Assembly: GCA_012274175.1 (NCBI GenBank)
Contig: JAAOZZ010000342.1
Span: 1 to 5,592, forward strand
DNA from: Betaproteobacteria bacterium
Lineage (GTDB): Bacteria > Pseudomonadota > Gammaproteobacteria > Burkholderiales > Usitatibacteraceae
Direction of reading: 5' to 3'
DNA: 5,592 bases
In this document: piece after piece, positions 5,293-5,592 of the stretch
How positions within the stretch are numbered: position 1 is the first letter of the stretch
Layout of the letters: each line of letters opens with the position of its first letter
The notes under the pieces: generated by a model
The model's input: only the letters and a program-made list of their open reading frames with translations
Told to the model about the DNA's origin: nothing
The model's database searches: none
Translations under genes and position numbers: made by a program

Positions 5293-5592
5293 TTGCGAAG
5301 TCGTTCCCCCGTGGTGAATCCCCTGGTCGTGATCGCCGTGGCCGCATGGCTGGCGGGCGCCTGCGCGAGCCCGGGCGGCATCGACACTACCGCGGCCGTG
5401 GCGGATCCGAACGCGCTGCAGGCGCGCAAGGCGCTCTCGGGGGCGCTGCCGGCCGGTGCGGCTCCGGCGGGTGCGTGGTGGAGGCGTTACGGCGACGCGC
5501 AGCTCGACACGCTCATGGCCGAAGCGATCGCCGGCAATCCGTCCCTCGGCGTCGTGCGCGCGCGCGTCGAGCAATCGCAGGCGCTCGCGGAC
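5293..5592 (+). CDS. RND efflux outer-membrane factor lipoprotein, NodT family (5' part, cut by window edge)
   Basis: This is the outer-membrane channel subunit of a tripartite efflux pump, of which only the first 100 codons are visible (full members are about 450-500 residues). From the TTG start the protein begins MRSRSPVVNPLVVIAVAAWL. This is a positively charged n-region and hydrophobic core ending in LAGAC, with Cys24 as the likely lipidated residue (the lipobox is slightly non-canonical, A at -3). The mature part contains WWRRYGDAQLDTLMAEAIAGNPSL (around residues 60-83), in which the tryptophan pair, the GD and the LDxL...A...NPSL pattern are typical of NodT/OprM-type factors, and then a helix of the periplasmic coiled coil. 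The GTG at 5314 is the alternative start, but it would lose the arginines of the signal peptide. It lies 33 bp after the ligase and is probably a separate functional unit; pump partners would lie downstream. Confidence 0.85.
   Translation, partial: MRSRSPVVNPLVVIAVAAWLAGACASPGGIDTTAAVADPNALQARKALSGALPAGAAPAGAWWRRYGDAQLDTLMAEAIAGNPSLGVVRARVEQSQALAD

Noticed and set aside
5251..5574. Minus-strand 107-codon frame opposite the outer-membrane factor
   Set aside because: The plus strand encodes a lipoprotein signal and NodT-type sequence in a frame open to the edge. The minus frame is Arg/His-rich shadow.
1..5592. CRISPR arrays, tRNA or rRNA genes, insertion sequences, phage or defence genes
   Set aside because: I saw no spaced repeat array, no tRNA-like fold, no transposase and no terminal inverted repeats. 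The window is almost fully occupied by metabolic genes and one efflux gene.

Overview
The window is strongly GC-rich (roughly two thirds G+C by eye). G or C dominates third codon positions, and the genes are tightly packed with overlapping or nearly touching ends. Together with the gene families present (acyl-CoA dehydrogenases, a NodT-type outer-membrane factor with a lipoprotein signal), this points to a Gram-negative proteobacterium, most likely beta- or gammaproteobacterial. That placement is an inference; there is no rRNA or other taxonomic marker here.

Layout. (1) Bases 1-459, minus strand: the first 153 codons of an acyl-CoA dehydrogenase (ACAD) of the ordinary large-subunit (PimC-like) type, cut by the window edge. 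(2) Bases 460-602: a divergent intergenic region holding an 8-bp inverted repeat, a tandemly duplicated Shine-Dalgarno-plus-ATG unit that would encode a 16-residue leader peptide, and a sigma-54-like -24 half-site. (3) Bases 603-5259, plus strand: a four-gene operon of short-chain dehydrogenase (SDR), aminoglycoside-phosphotransferase-fold kinase (APH), ACAD of the ACAD10/ACAD11 clade, and AMP-forming acyl-CoA ligase. Gaps are 4 bp, 13 bp and a 4-bp GTGA overlap. (4) Bases 5260-5292: a short spacer with a hairpin and a possible -10 element. (5) Bases 5293-5592, plus strand: the start of an RND-efflux outer-membrane factor lipoprotein, cut by the window edge.

How the genes work together. The set SDR + APH-fold kinase + ACAD10/11-like ACAD + acyl-CoA ligase matches the enzymatic core of the Pseudomonas putida levulinate (lva) pathway and the mammalian ACAD10/ACAD11 route for 4-hydroxy acids. 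In the predicted route, the ligase makes an acyl-CoA thioester. The SDR interconverts a 4-oxo and a 4-hydroxy group. The kinase phosphorylates the 4-hydroxyl. The ACAD-fold enzyme eliminates phosphate to give an enoyl-CoA that enters beta-oxidation. The divergent ACAD could act in later beta-oxidation of the product. The window differs from the P. putida operon in gene order (SDR first), in having no small LvaB-type gene between kinase and ACAD, and in having no regulator or transporter in view. The true substrate (levulinate, longer 4-hydroxy or 4-oxo acids, lactone-derived acids or something else) cannot be read from the sequence.
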